The notes: generated by a model from the letters alone, not told the origin. DNA of 64,000 nt from Ruegeria sp. EL01 (GCF_900313035.1 NZ_OMPS01000003.1:23755-87754); one strand, 5' to 3'; positions 1 to 9,743 are shown, counted from the first letter of the stretch. A program made the numbers and translations.

Positions 1-93
1 CCTATTGCTGCGGTCATTGGCGGGACAGTGATCATGTCTGCGGTTTTGTGGCACGCGGCGATAGACTACCGACAAGAAAAGCAACGAGTTTAA
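1..93 (+). CDS. C-terminal end of an unidentified protein
   Basis: Frame 1 is open from the first base of the window and stops with TAA at 91-93, giving a 30-residue tail. The visible part has a short hydrophobic stretch (AAVIGGTVIMSAVLW) followed by a charged tail (DYRQEKQRV), as at the end of an inner-membrane protein whose last helix leaves a basic cytoplasmic tail. The family cannot be named from this little sequence. The rest of the gene lies left of the window. Confidence 0.5.
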   Translation, partial: PIAAVIGGTVIMSAVLWHAAIDYRQEKQRV

Positions 94-443
94 CAATAAC
101 AGACATTGGTTTCGCGTGAGCAGACGGTCCCTTCGTCCCGAGCTTTCTCCATTCGCAGTCTTCGAGATTTTGTTATCGCAGCGAATGGCGGCTAATCGGG
201 TGCGACCGCAGCATCGCAATGCGCTGTTGAGTGACCGGTATGGGCCGTCAGCAAGCGGCCAGCTATAGATGGCTCTGCGAGTTCCTGCTGCGAGCGAACG
301 CGCGTTCAAACTGTGGAATATCTTCCCACCATTGCTTGAAACAGATCACAGTTGCCACCCAATCGAACAGAATCCAGGTAGCAATGTCAGGCGCTAAAAA
401 TGGGTTCATTCCGCCTGACTTTTTGGATGCTGCCTGTCCGTTG
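94..443. other. Region without a convincing gene
   Basis: Short open frames exist on both strands but none has a ribosome-binding site and ATG together. The best candidate is a TTG-initiated frame on the minus strand (263-457) that overlaps the end of the SRPBCC gene and has a hydrophobic, Trp-rich stretch; it may be the remnant of a downstream gene. Bases 177-219 form an imperfect repeat with 2865-2908. Confidence 0.4.
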
Positions 444-917
444 TCATCGTGATGCAAGGATACCTTCTATTGCTGACAATCCGGCCTCAATGTCGCCGAC
501 CACAGCACTTTCCATGTCAGGATCATCAGAGGAGAAGTTTGCAATCCACTCGATGAGCAGGTTTTCCCCAGGCTGCACTGACAACGTTGCTGTGAATTTC
601 TCAATGGGCAATGAGGAACTGACGGTCTTGTACGTGTAAGATAGTCCTTCCTCTCGGGCGATACGTTTTTGGGTCACTTCTTCCCCGGTGTCCGTTGTCA
701 ACACACGGACCAGTGACCCATCCATGACTTTTAGCGCACACGAAGATACCTTGGGGTGCCAATCGTCAATGTCACAGAAGTCGCCGATCTGTTGCCAAAC
801 CTGTGGCGTTGAAGACGGGAGTTCAAGTGACCGTTTGACCTGAAAATCCGCTGGCCAAGCAGCTGTAGCGCAAAGTAAACCGGCGGCGATGATTGAAAAT
901 TTCGCAATAGATGTCAT
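444..917 (-). CDS. Secreted SRPBCC (START/polyketide-cyclase-like) protein
   Basis: The 157-residue product begins with a signal peptide: positively charged start, hydrophobic core AKFSIIAAGLLCATAAW, cleavage near residue 23. A helix-grip domain of the SRPBCC superfamily follows, with the typical opening (strand LELPSS, then PQVWQQIGDFCDIDDWHP) and a long C-terminal helix (DIEAGLSAIEGILAS). Family members bind hydrophobic ligands in an internal cavity. A periplasmic location is inferred from the signal peptide; the ligand is unknown. The gene is divergent from the CadC-like regulator at 996, only 78 bp away, which suggests it is that regulator's target. An ATG with a GAAAGGAAAC purine tract upstream supports the start. 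Confidence 0.8.
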   Translation of the reverse strand: MTSIAKFSIIAAGLLCATAAWPADFQVKRSLELPSSTPQVWQQIGDFCDIDDWHPKVSSCALKVMDGSLVRVLTTDTGEEVTQKRIAREEGLSYTYKTVSSSLPIEKFTATLSVQPGENLLIEWIANFSSDDPDMESAVVGDIEAGLSAIEGILASR

Positions 918-995
918 GATGTTTCCTTTCGAAAGGTTGAGAAGCAGGAGAATTTCCTTGCCTCTGGGTGCGAGTCTTCGCAGGCTCAGTGGGGC
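918..995. promoter_or_regulatory. Divergent promoter region between the SRPBCC gene and the CadC-like regulator
   Basis: These 78 bp separate two divergent start codons and must hold both promoters. A strong purine-rich ribosome-binding site serves the leftward gene. No clear operator palindrome could be picked out by eye, so this call rests on geometry. Confidence 0.4.
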
Positions 996-2699
996 ATGGA
1001 GACGGTTGAAATGTCCGGAGAAAGACCTGAAAAAGATCTGAATTCATCAGGCAAAGTGCGGTTGGGCGACTTTGAGTTTTCTGTGGAGACAGGTGAATTG
1101 CTGGATGGGTTTGGGCACCCGGTTCATCTGCGTCATCAAAGTTCCGAAGTACTAGACTATCTCGTGGATCGGATTGGCGAGACCGTTTCAAAGGACGATT
1201 TGTTCGAGAACGTCTGGGCCAAGACGGCTGTCACTGACGACAGCCTTTCCCAGTGCATCGCTGACATCCGCAGGACGCTGAACGACGCCGATCACAGGAT
1301 CATCCAGACACTTCCCAAGAAGGGATATAGACTGGTTCCGACCGCTAATTCTTCAGGTGAGGTTCAACCAACGGCCGCACCATCCGAGGTCGCGCGGATC
1401 GGCCGGAAAAGGTTGGCTGCCGTCACCCTGATCGCGTTGGTCGTTGTGACCCTTGGTTCAATCTGGTGGGTGGGTCAGGACAAGTTCGCCTCGTCGGATG
1501 AGCTGCCTTTGCCCTCCAAGCCATCGATTGCGGTCCTTGCATTCGAAGACCTGAGCGTTGGTCCTGATGCCGGCTACCTTAGCGATGCCATCGCTGAGGG
1601 CATAATCGTCGATTTGTCCCGATATTCTGAACTCTTTGTCATTGCGCGAAACTCGAGTTTCAGTTTTCGAGATAGCACAACTGAAGTCGGCAAAATCTCC
1701 CGCGCGCTTGGCGTTCGTTACCTGCTGGAGGGCAGTCAACAAAAGAGCGGCGATCAGTTGCGCGTTACCGTTCAGCTAATTGATGCCGTTGAAGGTCAGA
1801 GCCTTTGGTCACACGTCTATAACAGCGATCTCGGCGATGTCTTTGCAATGCAGGATGAAATCGTGCAGAGAACCGTCGCGACGGTCGCCCAAAGAGTCAT
1901 AAATTTCGAAGGCCAAAAAGCGATTAAGTCCGACGAGGCGAAATTGACCGCCCTGCTTCTGAATTGGAAAGCGCGTCAGCATCTATTTTCCTTCACCCCG
2001 GAAGGCAACGAAAAGGCCCGTCTGGCCAACTTGGCCGCTATCGAGGCGGACCCGACGCAACCCTATGGATATGTCGGGCTGACGTTTGTTCATATCAACA
2101 GGTATCGCTGGGGATGGACGGACGAAGATCCGGCCGTCGAGTTGAATGCCGCACGGACCTATGCGCGCAAGGCCGTCCAGGTCGCGCCGGGGTACTATGA
2201 TGCGCATACGGCCATGGCGTACATGCACATTCAGGAAGGCGAGCTTGAAAAGTCGGTAGCGCGCTTTCAAAAGGCGCTGGAACTCAACCCCAACGATACG
2301 AGCGCCATGGCCGCGCTGGCCGAGGCATTGACCTATGGCGGGCGCGCAGAAGAGGCCGAAGAACTGATGCTACGCGTCGTCCGTCTGGACCCACTCCACC
2401 AAGACTGGATTAAATGGAACTTTGCTTGGGTACAATGGCACACGCGGAACTGTGACGATGCGCTTGAGACCATGAACGGCATGTCCGAAATACCTCCGAT
2501 GGCGTATCGGGTGCTGGCGATCATCCAGATGTGCAGGGGTGATAGGAGTGAGGCGCAAAAAGCGGTTGCGCAACTTATCAATTTCGACCCTACGTATTCC
2601 CTGCAGGACGTTCTTCACAACTATGAAGGAAAGTATGTCTTAGCCTCAGATTTGGAACGCGTTCTTAACGACCTGCGTGGAGCCGGTTTGCCAGAATAG
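996..2699 (+). CDS. CadC/ToxR-like membrane regulator with TolB-like and TPR domains
   Basis: The 567-residue protein starts with an OmpR-type winged helix (about residues 20-115; core RHQSSEVLDYLVDRIGETVSK and PKKGYRLVP wing). One transmembrane helix follows (about 137-157, LAAVTLIALVVVTLGSIWWVG). Then comes a TolB-N/FlgO-like domain found in adenylate-cyclase-associated regulators (SIAVLAFEDLS...YLSDAIAEGI...VIARNSSFSF), and C-terminal TPR repeats (about 340-540). This is the domain plan of CadC-like one-component regulators that bind DNA in the cytoplasm and sense with a periplasmic domain. The divergent SRPBCC gene is a plausible target. The signal sensed is unknown. Confidence 0.85.
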   Translation: METVEMSGERPEKDLNSSGKVRLGDFEFSVETGELLDGFGHPVHLRHQSSEVLDYLVDRIGETVSKDDLFENVWAKTAVTDDSLSQCIADIRRTLNDADHRIIQTLPKKGYRLVPTANSSGEVQPTAAPSEVARIGRKRLAAVTLIALVVVTLGSIWWVGQDKFASSDELPLPSKPSIAVLAFEDLSVGPDAGYLSDAIAEGIIVDLSRYSELFVIARNSSFSFRDSTTEVGKISRALGVRYLLEGSQQKSGDQLRVTVQLIDAVEGQSLWSHVYNSDLGDVFAMQDEIVQRTVATVAQRVINFEGQKAIKSDEAKLTALLLNWKARQHLFSFTPEGNEKARLANLAAIEADPTQPYGYVGLTFVHINRYRWGWTDEDPAVELNAARTYARKAVQVAPGYYDAHTAMAYMHIQEGELEKSVARFQKALELNPNDTSAMAALAEALTYGGRAEEAEELMLRVVRLDPLHQDWIKWNFAWVQWHTRNCDDALETMNGMSEIPPMAYRVLAIIQMCRGDRSEAQKAVAQLINFDPTYSLQDVLHNYEGKYVLASDLERVLNDLRGAGLPE

Positions 2700-2936
2700 A
2701 AAGCGCCGGTGCTGGAACCATGCTGTCATGAAGGCCGCTAAAAGTGACGCCTTCAGGGGCTGTGATTTGGCCTGCTGAGGTTGCTTCCTTTTTCCATCAC
2801 TAAGAACAGAGCAACGAAACTTTCGCCATACCTTCGTGCAGGCGACTTGGTCCAATCTTGCATACGCAGCGAACGGCCGGAATGCGGGCTGCGACCACAG
2901 CATCGAGGCTAGGTGGCGAATGTCTCTTATGGGTCG

Positions 2937-4467
2937 ATTTTGTGGAAAAACAACGCGTTGCGGGTGCAGAAAGTGGTGCTCTGAACGGAGCGCAAGCGCC
3001 TTTCTGGTCAGGCTTTTTGTGTTTGCTGCGGTGCGGGAAAGATCTTCGCCAATTTGCGGAGGTTTTGGGCGGTGGCGGCGAGGAGGAATTCATCATTGGC
3101 ACCACATGGTCCGCGTAATCGGAGCCGTCCCAGACCGAGGATGCGTTTGAGGTGGGCAAAGAGCATCTCAACTTTCTTTCTGAGCTTCATCGCAATCTGG
3201 TATTCTTCGGTTTTGGCCAGATCTCTGGCGACCTGGCGCGCATCTTCGTGCTCTTCGCGGGTGATCTTCCGTGCATCGGCATTCGGGCAGCACTTGGGCT
3301 TGGATGGACATACCTGGCAGACTTCTTTCAAGGCGCGATAGCGGGCTGTGCCCTTGCCCGTCGGCCCCCGGTTCGGGTCTGAGTAGTTCCTGCGGAACTG
3401 TTTAAGCGCGTGACCCTCTGGGCAGATATATTGATCATTCTCAGCGTCCCATTCGAAGTCTGTGCGTGTCCAGGTGCCCTCGGGGCGTCCGGCCTTGTCG
3501 ATTACCGGGATGTAAGGATCGATCTTGCGATCCACGAGCCAGCCGAGCATCGGGCCGGAGCCGTAGGCGGTATCGGCGATCATCCAGTCGGGGACGAGGT
3601 CGAACTTGTCTTTCACCCGTGTCAGCATGGTCTACGTCGATCCCACCTCAGCTTGTCGGATGGACCGTGTGGCCTCGACATCAACGATGACGCCATGGTC
3701 GGTGTCGATCAGGTAGTTGTCAGAATAGCTGAAGAAAGCAGGCCCTTTACGCGCTGCCGTCCATTGGCTCGCAGGGTCAGAATGCGAGGTGAACTTGGGT
3801 TGCACCTCGCTCGCAGCTCCGAAAGCCGCCTCATCCAGAGTGTTGAGATACTCGCGGACCGCGCGAGGCGCATCTTCAGGATCGATGGTTGATGCATCCC
3901 ATTCTTCTTTTGGCGTTGAATTCTGTTTGTTTGCATCGGCTTCGATCAAGCTGGCATCGATTGCCAAGCGCTGGCCGCTGACGAGACCTTCTTCGATACA
4001 CCGCGCAACAGTCGTCTCGAACAGGTGGCGCAGCAGTTCGCTCTCGCGGAAGCGTCCATGCCGGTTCTTGGAAAACGTCGAGTGATCCGGGATACGCTCA
4101 TTCAGATCGAGGCGGCAGAACCATCGATATGCCAGGTTCAGATGCACCTCTTCACAAAGCCGCCGCTCGGACCGGATGCCAAAGCAATACCCAACCAGCA
4201 GCATGCGGATCAGCAGTTCCGGATCGACAGATGGCCGGCCGGTGTGGCTGTAGAAATCCGCCAGATGAGCCCGCACGCTGGTCAGATCAACGAAACGGTC
4301 AATCGAACGCAACAGGTGATCTTGCGGGACATGATCCTCAAGCGAGAACTCGTAGAACAGCGCCGCTTGCGCCTCCTGCCTCGGTCCCATCATCGCAAAT
4401 CCCTCCCTGCAGAAGGAATTGAATCAGCGACTTACGCTTCGATCAAGGGTGAGTTTTTCAACAAAAT
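2937..4467 (-). mobile_element. IS1182-type insertion sequence, transposase interrupted
   Basis: The element is bounded by near-perfect terminal inverted repeats: ATTTTGTGGAAAAAC at 2937-2951 and its complement GTTTTTCAACAAAAT at 4453-4467 (one mismatch). It encodes one IS1182-like transposase on the minus strand. A second, internally deleted copy at 17687-18278 defines the same ends independently. No target duplication is recognisable. With a nonsense codon in the transposase the element is probably not autonomous. Confidence 0.85.
3008..4393 (-). pseudogene. IS1182-family transposase with in-frame stop
   Basis: The N-terminal part (from 4393 down to a TAG at 3632-3634, 253 codons) carries the family opening, in which QAALFYEFSLEDHVPQDH and LLRSIDRFVDL are recognisable, and the start of the DDE fold (RLAIDASLIEADAN). 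The C-terminal part continues in exactly the same frame after the TAG (from 3631 to 3008) with DWMIADTAYGSGPML, a Cys-rich segment (CQVCPSKPKC) and the terminal KKVEMLFAHLKRILGLGRLRLRG block. A sense codon mutated to amber (GST-stop-TML) explains this better than a frameshift. Joined, the protein would be about 461 residues, normal for the family. Confidence 0.85.
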
Positions 4468-4628
4468 AAGCCGCAAGTGACTTCACAGATTCAGTTGAAG
4501 GGCCGCCTCCTTTGTGGCTCGCAAGTCAGTTCTAAGTTCATGTTAAGCAGTGCCAGTTGGACAGAGAGGGCCTCTTCTGTCGACACTTCATGGATGCTGT
4601 TCAGTTGGTAACGCTGATCACCGTTGTT

Positions 4629-4931
4629 TCAAATTTTTCGCAAGTATGCCCAAGAGACATACCCCTTGAGCCCACGTGCGCGCTCCAAGGAAACGCGGCA
4701 CCACCGGGTGCCACCGGTTTGCTCGCAACTGTGAACTCGTAAGGCGGTTCCATTTGGCAGACCAACAATCACAACGTAGCCTGTTCCAGGCCCACCACGC
4801 ATTTTCAGCATGTCACCGTCTTCGACGCCAAATACCTCGTATCGTCCGAGCGAGGCGGCGGCTGCCGTTTCAACGTTCATTATGGTCCCTAGGAACATTG
4901 CCGCCAGGGGTAAGAAGATTGCATTGCGCAT
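4629..4931 (-). CDS. Small secreted SH3-like (bacterial SH3b) protein
   Basis: The 100-residue product has an N-terminal signal peptide (MRNAIFLPLAAMFLGTIMNVETAAAA, probable AxA cleavage near residue 26). A single SH3b domain follows, with the diagnostic MRGGPGTGYVVIVGLPNGTALRV and the closing GYVSWAYL. Two Cys residues (HSCEQTGGTRWC) could form a disulfide. SH3b domains in exported proteins usually bind peptidoglycan or act in protein-protein contacts; the role here is unknown. It stands alone between an IS and a convergent methyltransferase-like gene. Confidence 0.75.
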   Translation of the reverse strand: MRNAIFLPLAAMFLGTIMNVETAAAASLGRYEVFGVEDGDMLKMRGGPGTGYVVIVGLPNGTALRVHSCEQTGGTRWCRVSLERARGLKGYVSWAYLRKI

Positions 4932-5120
4932 CGCGATGTCCTGCTTGTTGCCTCAACTAAAATCGTAGCAACTCAGGTCACCAATATGAACAACTTCAAG
5001 ACAGAAATAGGAGAAATACCAAAGCTTCAAGGCGATGATTGTCGCGTCAGGTGATATCCGCAAATGAAAATGAAGTTCGGCGCGCTCCCGACGATAGACA
5101 AGATATGGTAAGTCTACTCC

Positions 5121-5633
5121 ATGTTTTGGCGAATGACTAAAACAGTGCTTATCCTTCCAGGAACAGCGCTGATTTACATCCCGATTTTGATCCAATGGTT
5201 CAGCGAACGTTGGCCATTTGGCGCAAGTGTTGGCACGCGTCTCCAACTGGCTGTGGCGGTGATGTTGGCTGTTCCAGCGCTTGTTTTGGCCGCCTACACT
5301 ATGAAGCTGTTTGTTCGTGATGGGCATGGAACTCCTGCACCGTGGGATCCACCTCAACGATTTGTGGTCAGTGGACCTTATCGCTTTGTGCGCAATCCCA
5401 TGCTTTCATCGGTCATTTTAATGATATTGGCTGAAGCAGTGGCGTTGAACAGCCCGCTCCTGCTCGGCTGGGCGTTAGTGTTTTTTCTCCTCAACACACT
5501 TTATTTCATATTCATAGAGGAGCCGGGGCTGGAGCGACGTTTTGGCGAAGACTACCGAAAGTACAAGGCGGCGGTCCCACGATGGGTTGCCATGTTGCGG
5601 CCGTATGAGCCCGCAGGTGACAACGGCAGTTGA
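5121..5633 (+). CDS. Isoprenylcysteine/phospholipid methyltransferase-family membrane protein
   Basis: The 170-residue protein has about four hydrophobic segments (residues 10-25, 42-60, 95-110, 114-130). It carries the conserved C-terminal motif of the ICMT/PEMT family: GPYRFVRNPM at about residue 89, then EEPGLERRFGEDYRKYKAAVPRW at about 133-155. These motifs form the SAM-binding and catalytic region. Bacterial members methylate small lipids or thiols, and the substrate cannot be read from sequence. No operon partner is visible. Confidence 0.8.
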   Translation: MFWRMTKTVLILPGTALIYIPILIQWFSERWPFGASVGTRLQLAVAVMLAVPALVLAAYTMKLFVRDGHGTPAPWDPPQRFVVSGPYRFVRNPMLSSVILMILAEAVALNSPLLLGWALVFFLLNTLYFIFIEEPGLERRFGEDYRKYKAAVPRWVAMLRPYEPAGDNGS

Positions 5634-5821
5634 ATTACCGGTTTTTCCCGCGACGTGTGAGTTCGCTCATGATCAGATTGCGGCTTTCGCGAAGGACCGC
5701 AATGACGCGTTGCTCCGTGGCATCTCGGCACTCGATCGTGTGACCACTCAAGTCCGCACCCATCACCTCTGACCCAAACAGGGAGACGGAACCTGCTGGC
5801 TCGTGGCGACTCAGATTGCTC

Positions 5822-7234
5822 CTAATCGACCCGGGTCCAGAACCCTGATTTGCGGGGGTGCGCTTTCTTAAGCCTGGCAAGATAAGTTGTGTGGTCGACC
5901 AATTTGCCGGAGCAAGTGGGATCCGTCTCTTCGGCCAGCAAAGCCAGTTTCTCGAGGTATTTCGCGCCGTGCCCATAAGCCTTGGAGCGCGCGCGATCCA
6001 GCATGTCGTCCAGAAGTGCCCGGTAGAGTATCGTTGCTGCCAGCGGATAATCGTGCTCCAGAAGGGCCGCGACTTTCGGCAAGATGTGCCAGTCACCACC
6101 GTTCCAGCGGTACGGATGCATGGCGATCAGATTTGCTGCCAGATCGAGTCGCGGCCAGTCGAGGAGGAATTGCAGTGCCAACTCGGGCTCAGCCTTTTCC
6201 AACGCGAAGGCATGGGCGCGGTCTTCAGCTTCGACATCCTCGAAATCCGACAGCTGCCTGAGGTAATCCCCGAGAATAACGGCGGACAGCTTCGCCTCGA
6301 AGCAACGCCAGCGCAGGGCCTGCGCGGCAGGCTTGTCGCCCGTGGCTTCCAGGATACTCGCCTCCAGGCTAACCCGTGCCGGCGAAAGGTCACTATCGGT
6401 CTCGCCAAACGCGCGCTGCCCCGGTTTGCGCACCCAATCCAGCGCCTCGGCGCTGCGGCCTGCCTCCAGAAGCTGCGCGGCGATCCCCAGCGTGTCCTGC
6501 ATACGCGGCTGCTTTTTCGTCTCCAGCGCGATGAGCAGATCGAGATCCCCCCGCGCCTTGGCAATGGTCTGGCGCATCGCTGCCCATTGTGAGGTCATGG
6601 AATAGAACCAGCCATCCGGATTGCCCACCGCTTCTTCGGCCCGTCGCTCAGTGATGGCATCTTTCAGATCGGCATTCCAGCGAGCCAGGCCGCTTTGCGG
6701 CAGGTGCGGCGCCACGACCTCGGTTACCTCGACCAGATAGCCGTGAGTGCTTTCGCCAAGGGCGGTCATGATCTTGTCGGGTAGCAGATCCGCTTCGGGT
6801 GTAGCCAGGCTCTGCGCCAGATCACCTGTCGCGGTGATTGCCTGATAATAAACGTCCTGAATGCGACCCGAAGAATCGTCGACACGTTCGAACACCTGTT
6901 CATGGGTGGCGATGAAGCGCAACAGCCGGTCTATGGCGAGTCCGGGCGCGGCGGCACCAAGCTCGGAGGTGAGGGTATTGGTTAGACTGCGCAGATCGTC
7001 GGCAAAGGCGCGGGCCTTGTCCCACTCGATGAAACTCTTTGCCCGCGCCAGCCCGGACAGCCTCCGGTCGATCAGCTTTGCTATGGCCTCGGGGCCGGAT
7101 TTCCCGGCGAGCGCCGCCTTGACCTGGCGCCGGAACCCCGCATTGCGCTCGGCTTCTTCCAGCACCAGCTGCGCGAGCTTGTCGGCACCGAGGTCTTTCA
7201 GCTTGTCAGTGGTCAGGGCAGGTTTGCGGGCCAT
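5822..7234 (-). CDS. DUF6880 family protein
   Basis: The 470-residue soluble, helix-rich protein starts MARKPALTTDKLKDLGADKLAQLVLE and runs as repeated amphipathic helices, consistent with an alpha-solenoid. The N-terminal ADKLAQLVLEEAERNAGFRR and the later LARAKSFIEWDKARAFADDLRSL are typical of the family now called DUF6880 in proteobacteria. No catalytic motif is visible and the function is unknown. No transmembrane segment or signal peptide is present. The gene is followed at 7457 by another small DUF gene upstream on the same strand, which may or may not be co-transcribed. Confidence 0.75.
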   Translation of the reverse strand: MARKPALTTDKLKDLGADKLAQLVLEEAERNAGFRRQVKAALAGKSGPEAIAKLIDRRLSGLARAKSFIEWDKARAFADDLRSLTNTLTSELGAAAPGLAIDRLLRFIATHEQVFERVDDSSGRIQDVYYQAITATGDLAQSLATPEADLLPDKIMTALGESTHGYLVEVTEVVAPHLPQSGLARWNADLKDAITERRAEEAVGNPDGWFYSMTSQWAAMRQTIAKARGDLDLLIALETKKQPRMQDTLGIAAQLLEAGRSAEALDWVRKPGQRAFGETDSDLSPARVSLEASILEATGDKPAAQALRWRCFEAKLSAVILGDYLRQLSDFEDVEAEDRAHAFALEKAEPELALQFLLDWPRLDLAANLIAMHPYRWNGGDWHILPKVAALLEHDYPLAATILYRALLDDMLDRARSKAYGHGAKYLEKLALLAEETDPTCSGKLVDHTTYLARLKKAHPRKSGFWTRVD

Positions 7235-7456
7235 GGGCAGGTCTCGGTTTTAACTGTTGCCTCAATAAGTGCCTCGACCGGATCGGGAGGGCAAGGATTA
7301 GCTGTCCGGCCCATGAAATGCCGCAGGAAGACCCAATGGCCGCAATTTGATAACAGCGATGCCGCATGCGACTGACGGGTCAAAGTCAGGGCCAGGTCGT
7401 CCATGACGCAGAGACGGATGCGCCATTCAACGGCCACCCCCTGTGCGGCAGGCAGT

Positions 7457-7684
7457 TCAGGTTTTGCCGAACATCCCGGCCAGCACTGCTTCCGCCTCCG
7501 CGAGCCCTTCATCGGTCAGAACCAGAGACTTCGCCCGACCGGCGGGATTCTCGATCAGGCCCTTTTCATAGAGCCGGTCGGTGATCGCCCAGTCGATCCC
7601 TTTCCAGACCCGCCGACCGTCATGTAGCGTCAGGCTCAGAATGGCCAGTGCTACCGCATCCAGTTTGTCGTTGTCCAATTCCAT
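7457..7684 (-). CDS. DUF6429 family protein
   Basis: A 75-residue protein starting MELDNDKLDAVALAILSLTL. The remainder (RRVWKGIDWAITDRLYEKGLIENP, KSLVLTDEGLAEAEAVLAGMFG) looks like a small winged-helix fold and matches the DUF6429 family. The reading frame is open further upstream, but that stretch is basic and low in conserved content, so the ATG at 7684 is preferred. An IS5-type element sits about 150 bp upstream and may have separated the gene from its native promoter. Function unknown. Confidence 0.7.
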   Translation of the reverse strand: MELDNDKLDAVALAILSLTLHDGRRVWKGIDWAITDRLYEKGLIENPAGRAKSLVLTDEGLAEAEAVLAGMFGKT

Positions 7685-7830
7685 AGGTTTCACCCGTGTA
7701 GACAGAGCTGCGATCATTTTGATGTCACCGCGAAGGTCCGCACAAGGTTTGCGAGCGAAGAATTTGGGTGCGGAATTTTCAACAGACTTTCTGCGGCGCA
7801 GTCGTCGTTGCCTTGGAATTGTTGCTTGAC

Positions 7831-8912
7831 GCGACTGTGTTGCACGGATCGTTCGCTCAAGGTATTGCCAGCGTTTTCTGTGACGTGAGCGACGGTCGAT
7901 GCCCCACAAATTTAATGATGCCCGTCGCGACAAGTTTGCCAAAGCTAAGTACCGGGTCACGAACTGTTCGGACTACAACGAAAGCCTCCGGCGTCGAGGT
8001 GATGTGACGATCTGGGTTTCTGATGATGTGGTGCAGAACTGGGCGCCGCCACGTCGCAAGACACGCGGTGGCCAAGCGCGTTACTCCGATTTGGCAATCG
8101 AGATTTGCCTCACTCTTCGGGTCGTGTTTCGGCTTCCGCTCAGGCGGACTCAGGGCTTCATGCGGTCGATTGCCCAGCTGATGGGGTTGAACCTCGCAGT
8201 GCCGGATTACTCGACGCTATCGCGACGTGGCAAAGGGCTGGTGATCGCCCAAGATCGGCGAGCCGCAAGTAAGCCAATTACCCTCATAGTGGACAGCACG
8301 GGTCTGAAAATACGTGGCGGCGACGGCTGGCATGAAGAACAGCACGGCACCCGGAAAGCTCGCAAAACATGGCGCAAGCTGCATATTGGGCTCGATACGG
8401 AAACTGGCGATATTGTAGCGTCGAAGCTGACCACAGAGCATGTGGGTGATGAAACGGCGCTGCCAGATTTGCTCACCGATGTTGATGCTGATGTGAGTAT
8501 GTTCCTGGCGGATGGTGCCTATGACGGCCAGGGGGTGGTAGACTGTCTGGTGGACAAGTTCGGGTCTGAAATAGAGATCGTTATCCTACCTCCGAAGAAC
8601 GCGGTTCATGGCGAGAATGCACAACGCAACCACCACATCGACGCCATCGCTCAAAATGGCAGAATAAGCTGGCAAGCTGAGACTGGATACAATCAGAGAT
8701 CACAGGTTGAAGCCCAGATTGGCAGATGGAAACAGGTTATCGGCGATCGCCTGCAAGCACGTGATTTCGACAATCAGATTGCCGAAGCACAAATCGCATC
8801 AAAGGCGCTCAACCGCATGACATCTCTCGGTCGTGCGGTCTATGAGCGCGTCGTCTGAAGGGTTGGGTAAGGGGGATATTCGCCCCAATTCTGATCCGTG
8901 CAACACAGTCGC
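7831..8912 (+). mobile_element. IS5-family insertion sequence (apparently intact)
   Basis: Perfect terminal inverted repeats bound the element: GCGACTGTGTTGCACGGATC at 7831-7850 and its complement at 8893-8912. If the outer GC is a duplicated dinucleotide, the real ends are GACTGTG/CACAGTC, consistent with the 2-bp duplications of IS5 subgroups. One full-length transposase fills it. It differs in sequence from the two IS5-type elements at 29532 and 44013. Confidence 0.85.
7899..8858 (+). CDS. IS5-family DDE transposase
   Basis: A 319-residue transposase with an N-terminal DNA-binding part (about 1-110), the first Asp in SKPITLIVDSTGLKI, the second in FLADGAYDGQG and the Glu in YNQRSQVEAQIGRWK, closing with LNRMTSLGRA. 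These are the DDE residues and spacing of the IS5/IS1031-like group. The frame is uninterrupted and the terminal repeats are intact, so the element may be active. Confidence 0.9.
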   Translation: MPHKFNDARRDKFAKAKYRVTNCSDYNESLRRRGDVTIWVSDDVVQNWAPPRRKTRGGQARYSDLAIEICLTLRVVFRLPLRRTQGFMRSIAQLMGLNLAVPDYSTLSRRGKGLVIAQDRRAASKPITLIVDSTGLKIRGGDGWHEEQHGTRKARKTWRKLHIGLDTETGDIVASKLTTEHVGDETALPDLLTDVDADVSMFLADGAYDGQGVVDCLVDKFGSEIEIVILPPKNAVHGENAQRNHHIDAIAQNGRISWQAETGYNQRSQVEAQIGRWKQVIGDRLQARDFDNQIAEAQIASKALNRMTSLGRAVYERVV

Positions 8913-9233
8913 TGCGCATGACATTCCCTGGTCAACGCAATTTATTGGATCAACTCGTTCACCTTTCACGCAGTCCGTCGAGTCACGAACCAGATGATCG
9001 CAAAATTCAGAAGGCCTGGTTCCCGGCACGGAAATCCGACAACACAACTAAACCCGACTTTCTGACAGCGGCGAAAATAGCAATCGAACAACTCGGTGTG
9101 AATGCGGACCGTGCGGAGTTGCTCCGATGCGCGGATCGCACCCTCGAAAAAAGTCGCCACTAGCCTGTGGATATCCGAGAATTAAGGGCACAAAACCGGG
9201 CAAAATGTCCGGCAATGTGTCTGCGTCCAGTAA
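8913..9233. other. Inter-IS region without a convincing gene
   Basis: An 81-codon frame on the plus strand (8918-9163) has a mildly amphipathic C-terminal half but no ribosome-binding site and no recognisable family. Two near-copies of AATTAAGGG(C/T)ACA near 9179 and 9233 look like relics of an IS end next to the ISKra4 fragment. I see nothing else here. Confidence 0.35.
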
Positions 9234-9722
9234 TTAAGGGTACAGTGACAGGAGCGTCACGCCGGATATTCCCACATTCACCGGGAACATGCGGTCCAAC
9301 ATCTTCTGTGCTTTGCCGAAACTCATCCAGGCACAGAACTGGGCTCTGATATAGTCCAATTCTGGATGCGCACGGGCATGCTTTGGCCAGTCGACGAAGA
9401 GTATTGAACCGTCCCGGGTCCGAAGGCGAGGAATAGAGAAGGCCACTTCTCCGAAGAGAGTCTGGATTTTCCGTTGACGATAATCTTTCAGTTCAACGCC
9501 CGGCAAACTGCGTGCTTGCGCAAGCGCCCCTGCACGCAAACAATCCTCTTGCAGTGCAACAATCGCAGATTGCAAATTTCCCAAAAGATCGCGGGTCGTC
9601 GTCAGGTCCAACCCCACATCACCAATCAACTCTGGAGTAGACACTTCACCAAAATTGTAAACGTCGATTATGTCGTCCCCCGGTTCGACACCATCATCAC
9701 ACAAACAAACCCGCCAACCCAT
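9234..9722 (-). pseudogene. ISKra4-family transposase, internal/N-terminal fragment
   Basis: The 162-codon frame carries the ISKra4 signature LPGVELKDYRQRKIQTLFGEVAFSIPRLR followed by PELDYIRAQFCAWMSFGKAQKMLDRMFPVNVG. It then runs out of homology and stops. A full ISKra4 transposase is about 400-500 residues with its DDE catalytic residues beyond this point, so the gene is cut short. It lies between an IS5-type element and an IS6 fragment in a graveyard of mobile DNA. Confidence 0.7.
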
Positions 9723-9743
9723 AACTGTTGCCCCAAAATAGAT

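Noticed and set aside
3629..3634. Programmed readthrough or frameshift in the IS1182 transposase
   Set aside because: The two parts are in the same frame with a plain TAG and there is no slippery sequence; IS1182 transposases are made from one frame.
8918..9163. 81-codon plus-strand frame after the IS5 element
   Set aside because: Starts in the IS flank without a ribosome-binding site; overlapping antisense frame of similar quality; no recognised family.
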